From assembly GCF_012927045.1 (NCBI RefSeq), contig NZ_JABBFW010000003.1, forward strand, positions 1-64,000: a DNA stretch of 64,000 nt, read 5' to 3'. The number at the start of each line of letters is the position of its first letter. The first letter of the stretch is position 1. Shown here piece after piece: positions 36,984-45,138 of this stretch. A program made the translations under genes and the position numbers. A model generated the notes under the pieces. The model was given only the letters and a program-made list of their open reading frames with translations. It did not search any database and was not told the origin of the DNA. The DNA comes from Azohydromonas caseinilytica. GTDB lineage: Bacteria; Pseudomonadota; Gammaproteobacteria; Burkholderiales; Burkholderiaceae_C.

Positions 36984-37918
36984 CACAGGGCCTCCTTGGC
37001 GGCGGTGGCGGGTTGGGTGTCGGCGCTCTTGCGCGGCGCTCGCTTGACGAGCTTGCGCTTGAGCGAGGGCATCAGCAGCGCCCCGGCCACGAGCACGGCG
37101 GTGACGAGGTTGAGGTCCTGCGCCTGCAGGCCCAGGAAGTCGGTGTTGAGCGCCGCGGCGATGAAGAAGCGGTAGAGCACCGCGCCCAGCACGCAGGCCA
37201 GCGTGGCCAGCACCAGGCCGCGCGCGGGCAGCAGCGTCTCGCCCACGATCACGGCGGCCAGGCCGATGACGATGGTGCCCACGCCCATGGAGATGTCCGC
37301 CCCGCCCTGGGTCTGCGCAAACAGCGCGCCGGCCAGCGCCACCAGCGCGTTGGACAGCGCCAGGCCGTAGATGGTGAAGCGGTCGGTGGAGATGCCCTGC
37401 GCGCGGGCCATGCGGGCGTTGCCGCCGGTGGCGCGCATCGCCAGGCCGGCTTCGGAGGCGAAGAACAGGTCGATCAGGAGCTTGACCACCGCCACGATCG
37501 CCAGCATCAGCAGCGGCTTGAACACGTAGTCGGGCCAGTCATTGAAGGTGAACAGGCTGAACAGCGTGGGCTCGGTGATCAGCGCGACGTTGGGCTTGCC
37601 CATCACGCGCAGGTTGATCGAGTACAGGGCGATCATCACCAGGATGCTGGCCAGCAGCTGCATGATGCGCAGCCCCACGTGCAGCCAGGCGGTGAGCGCG
37701 CCGGCGGCGGCGCCGGCCAGCACCGCCACGGCGGTGGCCGCCAGCGGGTGCCAGCCCGCCACGATCAGCGTGGCCGCGACGGCGCCGCCCAGCGGGAAGC
37801 TGCCGTCCACGGTCAGGTCCGGGAAGTTGATGACGCGGAAGGAGATGAAGACGCCCAGCGCGACCAGGCCAAAGACGAGGCCGATCTCCAGGGCGCCCAG
37901 GGAGGCAATCAGGGACAT
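36983..37918 (-). CDS. ABC transporter permease (TrpY-like)
   Basis: 311-residue inner-membrane permease resembling the LivH/TrpY type. LGVFISFRVINFPDLTVDGS near the N-terminus and EAGLAMRATGGNARMARAQG (the coupling loop with EAA-like features) are characteristic, with eight or so hydrophobic segments. MSLIASLGALEIGL at 37918 follows AGGAAACCCC; an upstream in-frame codon lies in a Pro/Arg-rich stretch and is not used. The C-terminal tail is basic (KRKLVKRAPRKS). Its stop overlaps the ATPase start, and the binding protein lies 93 bp upstream on the same strand. Confidence 0.87.
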   Translation of the reverse strand: MSLIASLGALEIGLVFGLVALGVFISFRVINFPDLTVDGSFPLGGAVAATLIVAGWHPLAATAVAVLAGAAAGALTAWLHVGLRIMQLLASILVMIALYSINLRVMGKPNVALITEPTLFSLFTFNDWPDYVFKPLLMLAIVAVVKLLIDLFFASEAGLAMRATGGNARMARAQGISTDRFTIYGLALSNALVALAGALFAQTQGGADISMGVGTIVIGLAAVIVGETLLPARGLVLATLACVLGAVLYRFFIAAALNTDFLGLQAQDLNLVTAVLVAGALLMPSLKRKLVKRAPRKSADTQPATAAKEAL

Positions 37919-38011
37919 GGGGTTTCCTGCGGGAAGGCTCCGCCCGGGGGCGCCGCGCGGGCGCACCGGAAGCGGAATCAACGGGTGGTAAAGGTCAGCG
38001 GCGCGCGGCGC

Positions 38012-38992
38012 TCACTGCTGCGCGACGAGCTTGGCGGTCTTGAGCAGGTCTTCGGGCAGCGTGACGCCCTGCTTGCGCGCCGCGTCCGGGTTCACGTGCA
38101 GCTCGAACTGCTGGCTGGTCTGCGCGGCGATGGCGCCAGGCTTCTCGCCGTGCAGCACGCGCACGACGAGCTTGCCGGTCTGGCGGCCGAGGTCGTAGTA
38201 GTTCAGGCCCAGGGCGGCGACGGCGCCGCGCTTGACGGCATCGGTGTCGGCCGCCACCACCGGCAGCTTGGCCTGCTGCGCCACCTTGACGATGCCCTCG
38301 AAGGCCGACATCACGTTGTTGTCGGTGGGTGCGTAGATCACGTCGGCCTTGCCCACCAGGCTCTGCGCGGCGCCGGGCACGTCCACGGTGCGCGGGGCGG
38401 CGCCTTCCACCAGCGTCAGGCCGGCGGCGGCGCAGGCCTTCTTCAGCGCCTCGACGATGGCCACCGAGTTGGCCTCGCCGGGGTTGTAGATCACGCCCAC
38501 CTTCTTCACCTCGGGCCGCACGCGCTTGATCAGCTCCAGGTGCTTGTCCAGCGGCGAGGCGTCCGACACGCCGGTGACGTTGCCGCCCGCGGGCTGCCAG
38601 CTCTTGACCAGCCGCGCCGCCACGGGGTCGGTGACCGCGGAGAACACCACCGGGATGTCGCGCGTGGCCGCCACGGCCGCCTGCGCCGACGGCGTGGCGA
38701 TGGCCACGATGGCATCGGGCCGCGCCCCCACGAACTTGCGCGCGATCTGCGCCGCGGTGCCGGTGTTGCCCTGCGCGCTCTGGTACTCGAAGGACAGGTT
38801 CTTGCCGACCTCGTAGCCGGCGGCTTTCAGCTCGTCGCGCACGCCGTCGCGCGCGGCGTCCAGCGCCGGGTGCTCGACGATGGCGGTCACGGCCACGCGC
38901 TTCGGGGCGGCATCGGCGGCCTGCGCCGTCAGGGGCAGCACGGCCGCCAGCGTGAGGGTCGCCAGCGCGGCGCGGATGAAAGGTTGTTGCAT
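38012..38992 (-). CDS. ABC transporter substrate-binding protein (TrpX-like)
   Basis: 326-residue periplasmic binding protein of the TrpX/YtfQ-unrelated DUF534 type, used for tryptophan- or tyrosine-like ligands in characterised cases. The signal peptide ends about residue 25 (LPLTAQAADA). The mature core has VAVTAIVEHPALDAARDGV, IATPSAQAAVAATRDIPVVF, VTGVSDASPLDKHLELIK, GVIYNPGEANSV and YAPTDNNVMSAF, all typical. The ATG at 38992 follows AGGAGACAG. It is the first gene of the minus-strand transporter-dehydrogenase-hppD run, divergent from an Lrp-type regulator gene. Confidence 0.88.
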   Translation of the reverse strand: MQQPFIRAALATLTLAAVLPLTAQAADAAPKRVAVTAIVEHPALDAARDGVRDELKAAGYEVGKNLSFEYQSAQGNTGTAAQIARKFVGARPDAIVAIATPSAQAAVAATRDIPVVFSAVTDPVAARLVKSWQPAGGNVTGVSDASPLDKHLELIKRVRPEVKKVGVIYNPGEANSVAIVEALKKACAAAGLTLVEGAAPRTVDVPGAAQSLVGKADVIYAPTDNNVMSAFEGIVKVAQQAKLPVVAADTDAVKRGAVAALGLNYYDLGRQTGKLVVRVLHGEKPGAIAAQTSQQFELHVNPDAARKQGVTLPEDLLKTAKLVAQQ

Positions 38993-39089
38993 GGGGACTG
39001 TCTCCTGGTGTCGTCTCGCACCGGGCTCGTGGCCGGGTGCGGCGGTCGTTGCGGACAGGCGAAACTGTAGAGACGCCGCCGCGCAATTG

Positions 39090-39103
39090 CTTTGCATCCA
39101 AAG
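39090..39103. promoter_or_regulatory. Inverted repeat in the lrp-type/ABC divergent promoter
   Basis: CTTTG (39090-39094), CATC, CAAAG (39099-39103) is a perfect 5-4-5 inverted repeat in the 173-bp AT-richer spacer between the TrpX-like gene and the Lrp-type gene. Lrp/AsnC regulators usually control a divergent neighbour through such dyads. Assignment as operator is inferred. Confidence 0.4.
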
Positions 39104-39165
39104 TCGGGACCTTCCCGCCAAAGCGAGACAAAATTTCGCCCGTACGTACCCACCAGGAGATTTGC

Positions 39166-39642
39166 TTGCATGCCTTTGATCTGGATCGAATCGACTGCCG
39201 CATCCTGAGCCACTTGCAGGCCCATGGCCGGGCCTCAAACCTGGAGCTGGCGGAAGCCGCCGGGCTGTCGCCGGCGCAGTGCCACCGGCGGCACCGGCGG
39301 CTGGAGGAGCTGGGTTTCATCGCCGACTACCACGCGCGGCTGGACGCGCGCCGGCTGGGCCTGACGGTGGTGGCCTTCATCCACATCGGCATGGAAAAGG
39401 GCCACCTGCGCGACCTGCCCAGCTTCCAGCGCCTGGTGGCGGACCTGCCGCAGGTGCTGGAGTGCTACTCGGTGACGGGCGACTTCGACTACGTGCTCAA
39501 GGTCGTGGCGCAGGACCTCAAGGCGCTGTCCACCTTCCTGATGGAGACGCTCATGCGGCTGCCCGGTGTCAACAGCGTGCGCTCCAGCGTGTGCCTGGAC
39601 GAGATCAAGTGCACCGCCACGCTGCCGCTGGCCGCGGGTTGA
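39166..39642 (+). CDS. Lrp/AsnC family transcriptional regulator
   Basis: 158-residue regulator with an N-terminal winged helix-turn-helix (LDRIDCRILSHLQAHGRASN, then LELAEAAGLSPAQCHRRHRR) and a C-terminal RAM ligand-sensing domain (YSVTGDFDYVLKVVAQDLKAL). No suitable ATG exists: I place the start at TTG 39166, which has AGGAGA five bases upstream and starts the protein at the normal point. An ATG two codons later is in another frame. It is divergent from the aromatic amino acid transporter operon and is the likely regulator of it. Confidence 0.88.
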   Translation: MHAFDLDRIDCRILSHLQAHGRASNLELAEAAGLSPAQCHRRHRRLEELGFIADYHARLDARRLGLTVVAFIHIGMEKGHLRDLPSFQRLVADLPQVLECYSVTGDFDYVLKVVAQDLKALSTFLMETLMRLPGVNSVRSSVCLDEIKCTATLPLAAG

Positions 39643-39673
39643 GGCGCCGGGCCTCGACGGGTGGCCCGGGCGC

Positions 39674-40372
39674 TCAGCCCTCCCGGTGCGGGGCGTCGCC
39701 CCAGCGCGTGCACACCATCTCGTGGAAGCGCCGCGAGCCCAGGCACATGAAGCGGTAGTTGAGCTCGCGCATCTCTTCCAGGATGGCGCGCAGCCTGCTC
39801 AGCTCGGCCGGCGGCGGGTCGGCGAACAGCCGCTCCCGGGCCCTGTTCCATCGATCGAGCACCGTCGCCATGTCGTCCTGGTCCTGCGCCGACGTGAACA
39901 GGTCCACGACGGTGGCCTCGTCCAGGTTCTCCGCGCCGCGCGACTGCGCGTCGTTCTCGATCACCTCGATGGCGGCGCGCACCTCGGCCACCAGGTCCGC
40001 CACGGTGCACAGCGGGGTCCTGCCCGGGCGCACCTGCCGGTACTTGTCGATCACCTCGTAGCGGAAGCGCAGGCCCAGGCGCAGCATCGTGGCCAGCAAA
40101 CCGATGTCGCCGGGCACCTCGAACAGCGGCGCCACCACGGTCTCGACCATGTGCACGTGGAAGCGCAGGTTGCCCTCGGCATCGACGTCGAGCTTGGCCA
40201 GCTCGGGCTGGAAGGCGCCATGGTCGGTGTGGCAGACGGCCTGCATCCGCTTGAACGCCTTGTTGTTGGCCGCCAGGTGCACCACGTTCTGCAGCTCGTC
40301 CAGCCAGCGCCGGTCGGGCTTGGCGTACGGTGCCTGCACGAAGTCGCTCCACTTCAGGTCATCGCCGGGTTC
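39674..40372 (-). pseudogene. Unrecognised reading frame fused after the truncated caspase gene
   Basis: About 232 codons with clear coding character but no start codon of their own. The sensible sequence begins EPGDDLKWSDFVQAP and continues with LDELQNVVHLAANNKAFKRM, a His/Glu-rich FHVHMVETVVAPLFEV, VRAAIEVIENDAQSR and a helical tail ending FHEMVCTRWG. I do not recognise the family; it looks soluble and mostly helical. In its 5' part it overlaps, in another frame, the end of the caspase-like gene, which stops at 40354. Either a deletion joined two genes, or a frameshift split one two-domain gene. The nearest in-frame upstream sequence is non-coding in character. Confidence 0.55.
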
Positions 40373-40995
40373 GGCCCCTCCTGGCAGCCCGCGAGCAGCA
40401 GGTCGCCGCTGCGGCGCGCCACCAGCTTGGCCAGCGGGCTGCGGCCCTGCACCGGCGGCAGCCGGCGCAGCGGGCCGCCGGGGCCGCGCGGCAGCGCGGC
40501 GTCGTCCATCCAGTTGCCGATGGGCATGAAGCGCGGCCGGGTGGCGCGCGGATCGGCATCGGTGTCCGGCGCCGCGCGGGTGACGGTGCCGGAGTGGCAG
40601 CTGTCGGCGATCAGCACCAGCTTGACCTTGGGCTGGCGGCGCAGGAGCAGTTCGTGGATCTCGTCGTCGGTGAGCGCGCCCTTGCTGCGGATGTCGTGCG
40701 GGCACAGCGCCTCGTCCAGGCCGTCCACCTCGTCGTCCTCCATGGCGGGCACGTAGGTGCCATGGCCGGAGTAAGTGATGACGACCAGATCGCCGGGCTG
40801 CGCTTGCCCGATCAGCTGCGCCATTCCCTCCACCATCGCCGCCTTGGTGGCCTGGGCGTCGAGCAGCGTGCTTACCGCGAAGCCGCGCTGCGTCAGCGTC
40901 TCGGCCCAGTCGTGGGCGTCATTGAGGCAGCCCTGGAGGTCCATCCCGGTGCCGGGATAGTTGTTGATGCCGATGCACAACGCCTTCTTCGCCAT
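40354..40995 (-). CDS. Caspase-like (peptidase C14) protein, C-terminally truncated
   Basis: 213-residue cytoplasmic caspase-family protein. The N-terminal MAKKALCIGINNYPGTGMDL is the typical p20 start. The catalytic His is in YSGHGTYVPAMEDDE (about residue 79) and the catalytic Cys in ADSCHSGTV (about 132). It reads normally to LLLAGCQEGPN, where family members of about 280-290 residues continue into the small-subunit part. Here it ends four residues later at a TGA, and a different frame takes over. The substrate-binding C-terminal portion is therefore missing, so activity is doubtful. No partner gene is recognised. Confidence 0.8.
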   Translation of the reverse strand: MAKKALCIGINNYPGTGMDLQGCLNDAHDWAETLTQRGFAVSTLLDAQATKAAMVEGMAQLIGQAQPGDLVVITYSGHGTYVPAMEDDEVDGLDEALCPHDIRSKGALTDDEIHELLLRRQPKVKLVLIADSCHSGTVTRAAPDTDADPRATRPRFMPIGNWMDDAALPRGPGGPLRRLPPVQGRSPLAKLVARRSGDLLLAGCQEGPNPAMT

Positions 40996-41269
40996 GTCGC
41001 CTCCGCAAGACCGGACCCCATGTCCGGGGCCGCCAGCCTAGGCAGACGGGCGCGCGCTTGCATTGCTCGCAATCACGGATGGGCAGCGCCGGCAACGGCG
41101 CTGCCTCCAGTGGCGAGCTGCGAAACCTGTATGTTCCGCGAGGCGTGAGCCACGCCGGTGGTGTACGCCGTCGGCAAGCCAAGCTCCGGATGCTTCCGCA
41201 ACCGGCGGTCCTGTTGCGCAGGCAACCATGCCGCTCTTGCCACTTCCGGGCTTTGAAGGGCCACAAAGC
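40996..41269. other. Non-coding gap upstream of the caspase-like gene
   Basis: No credible gene. It contains a perfect 10-bp hairpin GGCAGCGCCG-GCAA-CGGCGCTGCC (41082-41105) with a GNRA-type loop and the smaller ATTG-CTCG-CAAT at 41062-41073. The terminator of the first tRNA-Pro begins at its right end. Promoter signals for the caspase-like gene were not found. Confidence 0.6.
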
Positions 41270-41300
41270 AAAAAGCCCGGTGTCTTGTGGACACCGGGCT
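41270..41300 (-). terminator. Rho-independent terminator of tRNA-Pro copy 1
   Basis: On the minus strand a 10-bp stem AGCCCGGTGT/ACACCGGGCT (41300-41274) with a 7-base loop is followed by TTTTT and GC. It lies 10 bp after the tRNA 3' end. The same structure, with one compensated base pair, follows the second tRNA copy. Confidence 0.9.
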
Positions 41301-41310
41301 CAAGCTTTTT

Positions 41311-41387
41311 TGGTCGGGGTGGCGGGATTCGAACTCGCGACCCCTTGCACCCCATGCAAGTGCGCTACCAGGCTGCGCTACACCCCG
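41311..41387 (-). tRNA. tRNA-Pro(GGG), copy 1
   Basis: 77 nt including encoded CCA. The acceptor stem CGGGGTG pairs with CACCCCG; the D-loop has AGCGCAGCCTGGTAGCGC; the anticodon stem CTTGC/GCAAG encloses loop ATGGGGT with anticodon GGG, reading CCC proline codons. The T arm has GAGTTCGAATC. Discriminator A precedes CCA. It is identical across the mature tRNA to the copy at 41657-41733. The gene follows merR on the same strand, the usual place after pheST-ihfA in Burkholderiales. Confidence 0.97.
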
Positions 41388-41614
41388 ACTGCTGAAGCTG
41401 TAAGTATACCCGCTGCAGCAGGTGCTTCCGGGCTGAAATGATTAATTTGACAACGCAACGACACGACACGCCGCCCCGGTTTCGCACATCGGCACGGTGC
41501 ATCGCCGTGCCGCCGCCCTCCACCCGTTCGCGCCATCCGCGTTGCACCTCAGCCTCGCCAGCGCACGCGTCTTCGCGACGGGAGGGAGCGTCTCAAAACC
41601 AGATGCCACAAAGC

Positions 41615-41645
41615 AAAAAGCCTGGTGTCTTGTGGACACCAGGCT
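41615..41645 (-). terminator. Rho-independent terminator of tRNA-Pro copy 2
   Basis: On the minus strand AGCCTGGTGT/ACACCAGGCT (41645-41619) with the same loop, followed by TTTTT. It differs from the copy 1 terminator at one base on each arm, C-G becoming T-A, so pairing is kept. Confidence 0.9.
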
Positions 41646-41656
41646 CAGGCTTTCTT

Positions 41657-41733
41657 TGGTCGGGGTGGCGGGATTCGAACTCGCGACCCCTTGCACCCCA
41701 TGCAAGTGCGCTACCAGGCTGCGCTACACCCCG
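41657..41733 (-). tRNA. tRNA-Pro(GGG), copy 2
   Basis: Same 77-nt mature sequence as the gene at 41311-41387, with anticodon GGG and encoded CCA. It is upstream of copy 1 in transcription order, 32 bp after the merR-type gene. The flanks (TGCTGAAGCTG on the 5' side) are also duplicated, so this is a recent tandem duplication of about 346 bp including the terminator. Confidence 0.97.
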
Positions 41734-41765
41734 ACTGCTGAAGCTGAAAGTATAACACTAATTTG

Positions 41766-42233
41766 CTATTTGTGGTCAAGCAGCGCACGAATCTGAAACA
41801 GCTCGGCACGCAGCTCTTCGAGCAAATCCGCATTGACCATTGACGCGGCCAGGGCGATGGCACTGCCGGGGAAGTCCGGGTCCTGCGCCTCGTCTACATG
41901 CGCCGGGGCCGTGGCCTGTGCCGCGTCCGTGCTCAGGGAGGACTGGGCCGCCGCGCGCAGCGCCGAGCCGCGCGGCGACTCGTCCGCAAGACGATTGCGC
42001 GCGCCGTTGATGGTGAAACCCTGCTCGTAGAGCAGGTCGCGGATGCGGCGGATGAGCAGCACCTCGTGGTGCTGGTAGTAGCGCCGGTTGCCGCGGCGCT
42101 TCATGGGCTTGAGCTGCGAGAACTCCTGTTCCCAGTAGCGCAACACGTAGGGCTTGACGCCGCACAGCTCGCTGACCTCACCGATGGTGAAGTAACGCTT
42201 GGCGGGAATCTCGGGCAGCGGCGTCTTGTCCAT
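41766..42233 (-). CDS. MerR family transcriptional regulator
   Basis: 155-residue MerR-type protein with an N-terminal winged helix DNA-binding domain: YFTIGEVSELCGVKPYVLRY, then WEQEFSQLKPMKRRGNRRYY (about residues 14-53), and LIRRIRDLLYEQGFTINGAR. The C-terminal half is short, acidic/Ala-rich and without metal-binding Cys, so it is not a metal sensor. It ends in a coiled-coil-like segment LLEELRAELFQIRALL. It follows ihfA by 91 bp in the conserved pheST-ihfA-merR order of betaproteobacteria. Targets are unknown. Confidence 0.9.
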   Translation of the reverse strand: MDKTPLPEIPAKRYFTIGEVSELCGVKPYVLRYWEQEFSQLKPMKRRGNRRYYQHHEVLLIRRIRDLLYEQGFTINGARNRLADESPRGSALRAAAQSSLSTDAAQATAPAHVDEAQDPDFPGSAIALAASMVNADLLEELRAELFQIRALLDHK

Positions 42234-42324
42234 CGCGGCGGATCAACGGGGAAGAACGCGCCAGCGCGCCCAGGCGCGGCCGGCGTCGCCAGGGCCGGCC
42301 TCCCGGCCGGCCGTGCTCACCACC

Positions 42325-42687
42325 TCACTCGGCGTCGTCATGGGCGTCGGCATCGCCCTGTACCAGGCCCTTGAGCTTGTGGCTGGCGTGGAACGTAACG
42401 ACGTTGCGCGCGTTGATGGGAATGGTCTCGCCCGTGCGCGGATTGCGCCCCGGCCGCGGCGCCTTGCGGCGGATGTTGAAGTTGCCGAAGCCCGAAAGCT
42501 TCACCTCCTGGCCCTGCACCAGCGCGCCGTGCAGGATGTCGAAGAAGGCTTCCACCATGTCCTTGGACTCGCGCTTGTTCAGGCCCAGCCGCTCGAACAG
42601 CAGCTCGGACAGCTCGGCCTTGGTCAGCGTCGGCGTCTCGATGCTGGGCAGCAGTACGGACTCGGGCGGATTGGTGATGTCATTCAT
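42325..42687 (-). CDS. ihfA: Integration host factor alpha subunit
   Basis: 120-residue IHF-alpha, a DNA-bending nucleoid protein that pairs with IHF-beta. [20 protein letters not shown] is the usual start of the HU/IHF fold, and [20 protein letters not shown] is the family signature covering the DNA-binding arm. An N-terminal extension of about 20 residues ([20 protein letters not shown]) and an acidic tail ([10 protein letters not shown]) make it longer than the 99-residue E. coli protein, as in other Burkholderiales. It is 12 bp after pheT in the same operon. Confidence 0.95.
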   Translation of the reverse strand: MNDITNPPESVLLPSIETPTLTKAELSELLFERLGLNKRESKDMVEAFFDILHGALVQGQEVKLSGFGNFNIRRKAPRPGRNPRTGETIPINARNVVTFHASHKLKGLVQGDADAHDDAE

Positions 42688-42699
42688 GGGCTTGCCTCC

Positions 42700-45123
42700 T
42701 CAGCCGCGCAGCCGCACGCCCAGGCGCTGCTGCAGCCGCTGCAGCAGCGCGGCCACGGCGGCGTCGATGCGCTCGTCGGTGAGCGTGGTGTCCGGGTCGA
42801 GCAGCTCCAGCCGCACGGCCAGACTGCGCTCGCCGGCCTCGATGCCAGCCATCGGCGTGGCGGGCTTGTACAGGTCGAACAGCTTGGCCGAGCGCACCAG
42901 AGCGCTGTCGTCGTCCAGGATCACGCTCATCAGCGCATCATGGCCGAGGTCCTCGCGCGCCACCAGCGCCACGTCGCGCCAGACCGACTGCTGGCGTGAG
43001 ATCGGCTCGAAGGCCGGCAGCGGGCGTTGCAGCAGCGCGTCGAGCTCCAGCTCGAACAGCACCGGCGCCTGCGGCAGTTCGTAGGCCTGACGCCAGCGCG
43101 GGTGCAGCTCGCCGATCCAGCCCACGGCCCGGCCGTCGAGCTCGATGCGGGCGCTGCGCCCGGGGTGCAGCGCCGGGTGCGTGGCGGCCACGAACTTCGG
43201 CTGCAGCGGCGCCAGCAGCGCCTCCACGTCGCCCTTGGCGTCGAAAAAGTCCACGGCACGCTCGCGCTGGCCCCACTGCAGCTCCTGTGCGCTGCCGAAA
43301 GCCAGGCCCGCCAGGCGCCGTGGCTGGTGCACGCCGGCCACGCTGGTGTCGCTGTCGGTCACCGAGGCGTCGCGCAGGAACACGCGGCCGATCTCGAACA
43401 CGCGCACCCGCGCCGCCTTGCGCGCGAGGTTGTAGCGCAGCACGTGGATCAGGCTGCCCAGCAGGCTGGAGCGCATCACCGCCAGCGGCGCGGCGATGGG
43501 ATTGAGGACGCGGATCGGGTCGGCATTGCCGGCCAGCTCCTTTTCCCAACGCTCCTCGACGAAGCTGAAGTTGATGGTTTCCTGGTAGCCCAGCGCCGCC
43601 ATCAGGTGCCGCAGCGCGTGGCTGCTGCGCTGGTTCTCGGGCCGCACATGGGCGGTGACCGGCGCCAGCGGCGGCGTGTCGGGCAGCTGGTTGAAGCCGA
43701 TGACGCGAATGACCTCCTCGATCAGGTCTTCCTCGATCTGCAGGTCGAAGCGCCAGCTCGGCGGCGTGACGGTGAGCGTGCCCTCGCCTTCCGTGAAGCC
43801 CAGGCCCAGGCGCTGGAACACTTCCGCGCACTGCGCCTGCGTCACCGGCATGCCGATGACCTTGGCGGCCCGCGCCACGCGCAGCGTCACCGGCTTGCGC
43901 TCGGGCAGCTGCGTGACCTGGTCGTCCATCGGGCCGGGCTCGCCGCCGCAGATCTCCAGGATCAGCCGCGTCAAGTGCTCGATGTGCTCCACCGTCTGCG
44001 CCGGATCGACGCCGCGCTCGAAGCGGTGGCCCGCGTCGGTGCTGAAGTTGAAGCGGCGCGAACGGCCCGCCACCGCCTGCGGCCACCAGAAGGCAGCTTC
44101 GACGTAGACGTTGCGCGTGTCGTCGGACACGGCCGTAGCGTCGCCACCCATGATGCCGGCCAGCGATTCCACGGCCTGCGCGTCGGCGATCACGCCGACC
44201 GTTTCGTCCAGCTCGATGGTGTTGCCGTTGAGCAGCTTCAGGCTCTCGCCCTGGCGTCCCCAGCGCACGACCAGGTTGTCGTGGATCTTATCGAGGTCAA
44301 AGATGTGGCTGGGCCGGCCGTACTCGAACATCACGTAGTTCGAGATGTCCACCAGGGCGCCGACCGAGCGTTGCCCGCAGCGCGCCAGGCGCTCGACCAT
44401 CCAGGCCGGCGTCTTGGCCTGCGGATTGATGCCACGGATGACCCGGCCGGAGAAGCGGCCGCACAGATCCGGTGCCTCGACGCGCACCGGCAGCCGCGCG
44501 TCGTTGGCGGCGGCCACGGGCTCGAAGCGCGGCGTCTGCAGCGGCGTGCCGGTGAGCGCGGACACCTCGCGGGCGATGCCGTAGACGCTCAGGCAGTGCG
44601 CCAGATTGGGCGTGAGCTTGAGCGTGAACAGCGTGTCGTCGAGGTTGAGCACCTCGCGCACGTCGGCGCCGACCGGGGCGTCGGCGGCCAGCTCCAGCAG
44701 GCCGCCGTGCTCGTCGGAGAGCTGCAGTTCGCGCGCCGAGCACAGCATGCCGTGGCTGTCCACGCCGCGCAGCTTGCCGAGCTTGATCTGGAAGGGCTTG
44801 CCGTCCTCGCCGGGCGGCAGCTCGGCGCCGACCAGCGCCAGCGGCACGCGGATGCCGGCACGGGCGTTGGGCGCGCCGCAGACGATCTGCAGCGGGCCGT
44901 CCTTGGAATGCTCGCCGGCATTGACCTTGCAGACGCGCAGGCGGTCGGCGTTGGGATGCTGCTCGGCTTCCAGGATCTCGCCGACGACGATGCGGCTGAA
45001 GGCGGGCGCGGCCGGGCGCAGCTCTTCGACTTCCAGGCCGGCCATGGTCAGCGTGTCGGCCAGATCGGCGGTGGTCAGCGGCGGGTTGCAGAACGCGCGC
45101 AGCCAGGACTCGGGAAATTGCAT
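42700..45123 (-). CDS. pheT: Phenylalanyl-tRNA synthetase beta subunit
   Basis: 807-residue beta subunit of the alpha2-beta2 synthetase. Visible domains: N-terminal OB-type tRNA-binding region (VGEILEAEQHPNADRLRVCK at about residues 46-65), B3/4 editing domain, the B5/catalytic-like core with GHRFERGVDPAQTVEHIEHL, and the C-terminal ferredoxin-like anticodon domain with SRQQSVWRDVALVAREDLGH and DPDTTLTDERIDAA. Length is normal. It is 15 bp after pheS and 12 bp before ihfA. Confidence 0.97.
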   Translation of the reverse strand: MQFPESWLRAFCNPPLTTADLADTLTMAGLEVEELRPAAPAFSRIVVGEILEAEQHPNADRLRVCKVNAGEHSKDGPLQIVCGAPNARAGIRVPLALVGAELPPGEDGKPFQIKLGKLRGVDSHGMLCSARELQLSDEHGGLLELAADAPVGADVREVLNLDDTLFTLKLTPNLAHCLSVYGIAREVSALTGTPLQTPRFEPVAAANDARLPVRVEAPDLCGRFSGRVIRGINPQAKTPAWMVERLARCGQRSVGALVDISNYVMFEYGRPSHIFDLDKIHDNLVVRWGRQGESLKLLNGNTIELDETVGVIADAQAVESLAGIMGGDATAVSDDTRNVYVEAAFWWPQAVAGRSRRFNFSTDAGHRFERGVDPAQTVEHIEHLTRLILEICGGEPGPMDDQVTQLPERKPVTLRVARAAKVIGMPVTQAQCAEVFQRLGLGFTEGEGTLTVTPPSWRFDLQIEEDLIEEVIRVIGFNQLPDTPPLAPVTAHVRPENQRSSHALRHLMAALGYQETINFSFVEERWEKELAGNADPIRVLNPIAAPLAVMRSSLLGSLIHVLRYNLARKAARVRVFEIGRVFLRDASVTDSDTSVAGVHQPRRLAGLAFGSAQELQWGQRERAVDFFDAKGDVEALLAPLQPKFVAATHPALHPGRSARIELDGRAVGWIGELHPRWRQAYELPQAPVLFELELDALLQRPLPAFEPISRQQSVWRDVALVAREDLGHDALMSVILDDDSALVRSAKLFDLYKPATPMAGIEAGERSLAVRLELLDPDTTLTDERIDAAVAALLQRLQQRLGVRLRG

Positions 45124-45138
45124 GGTCGATCTCAGCCT

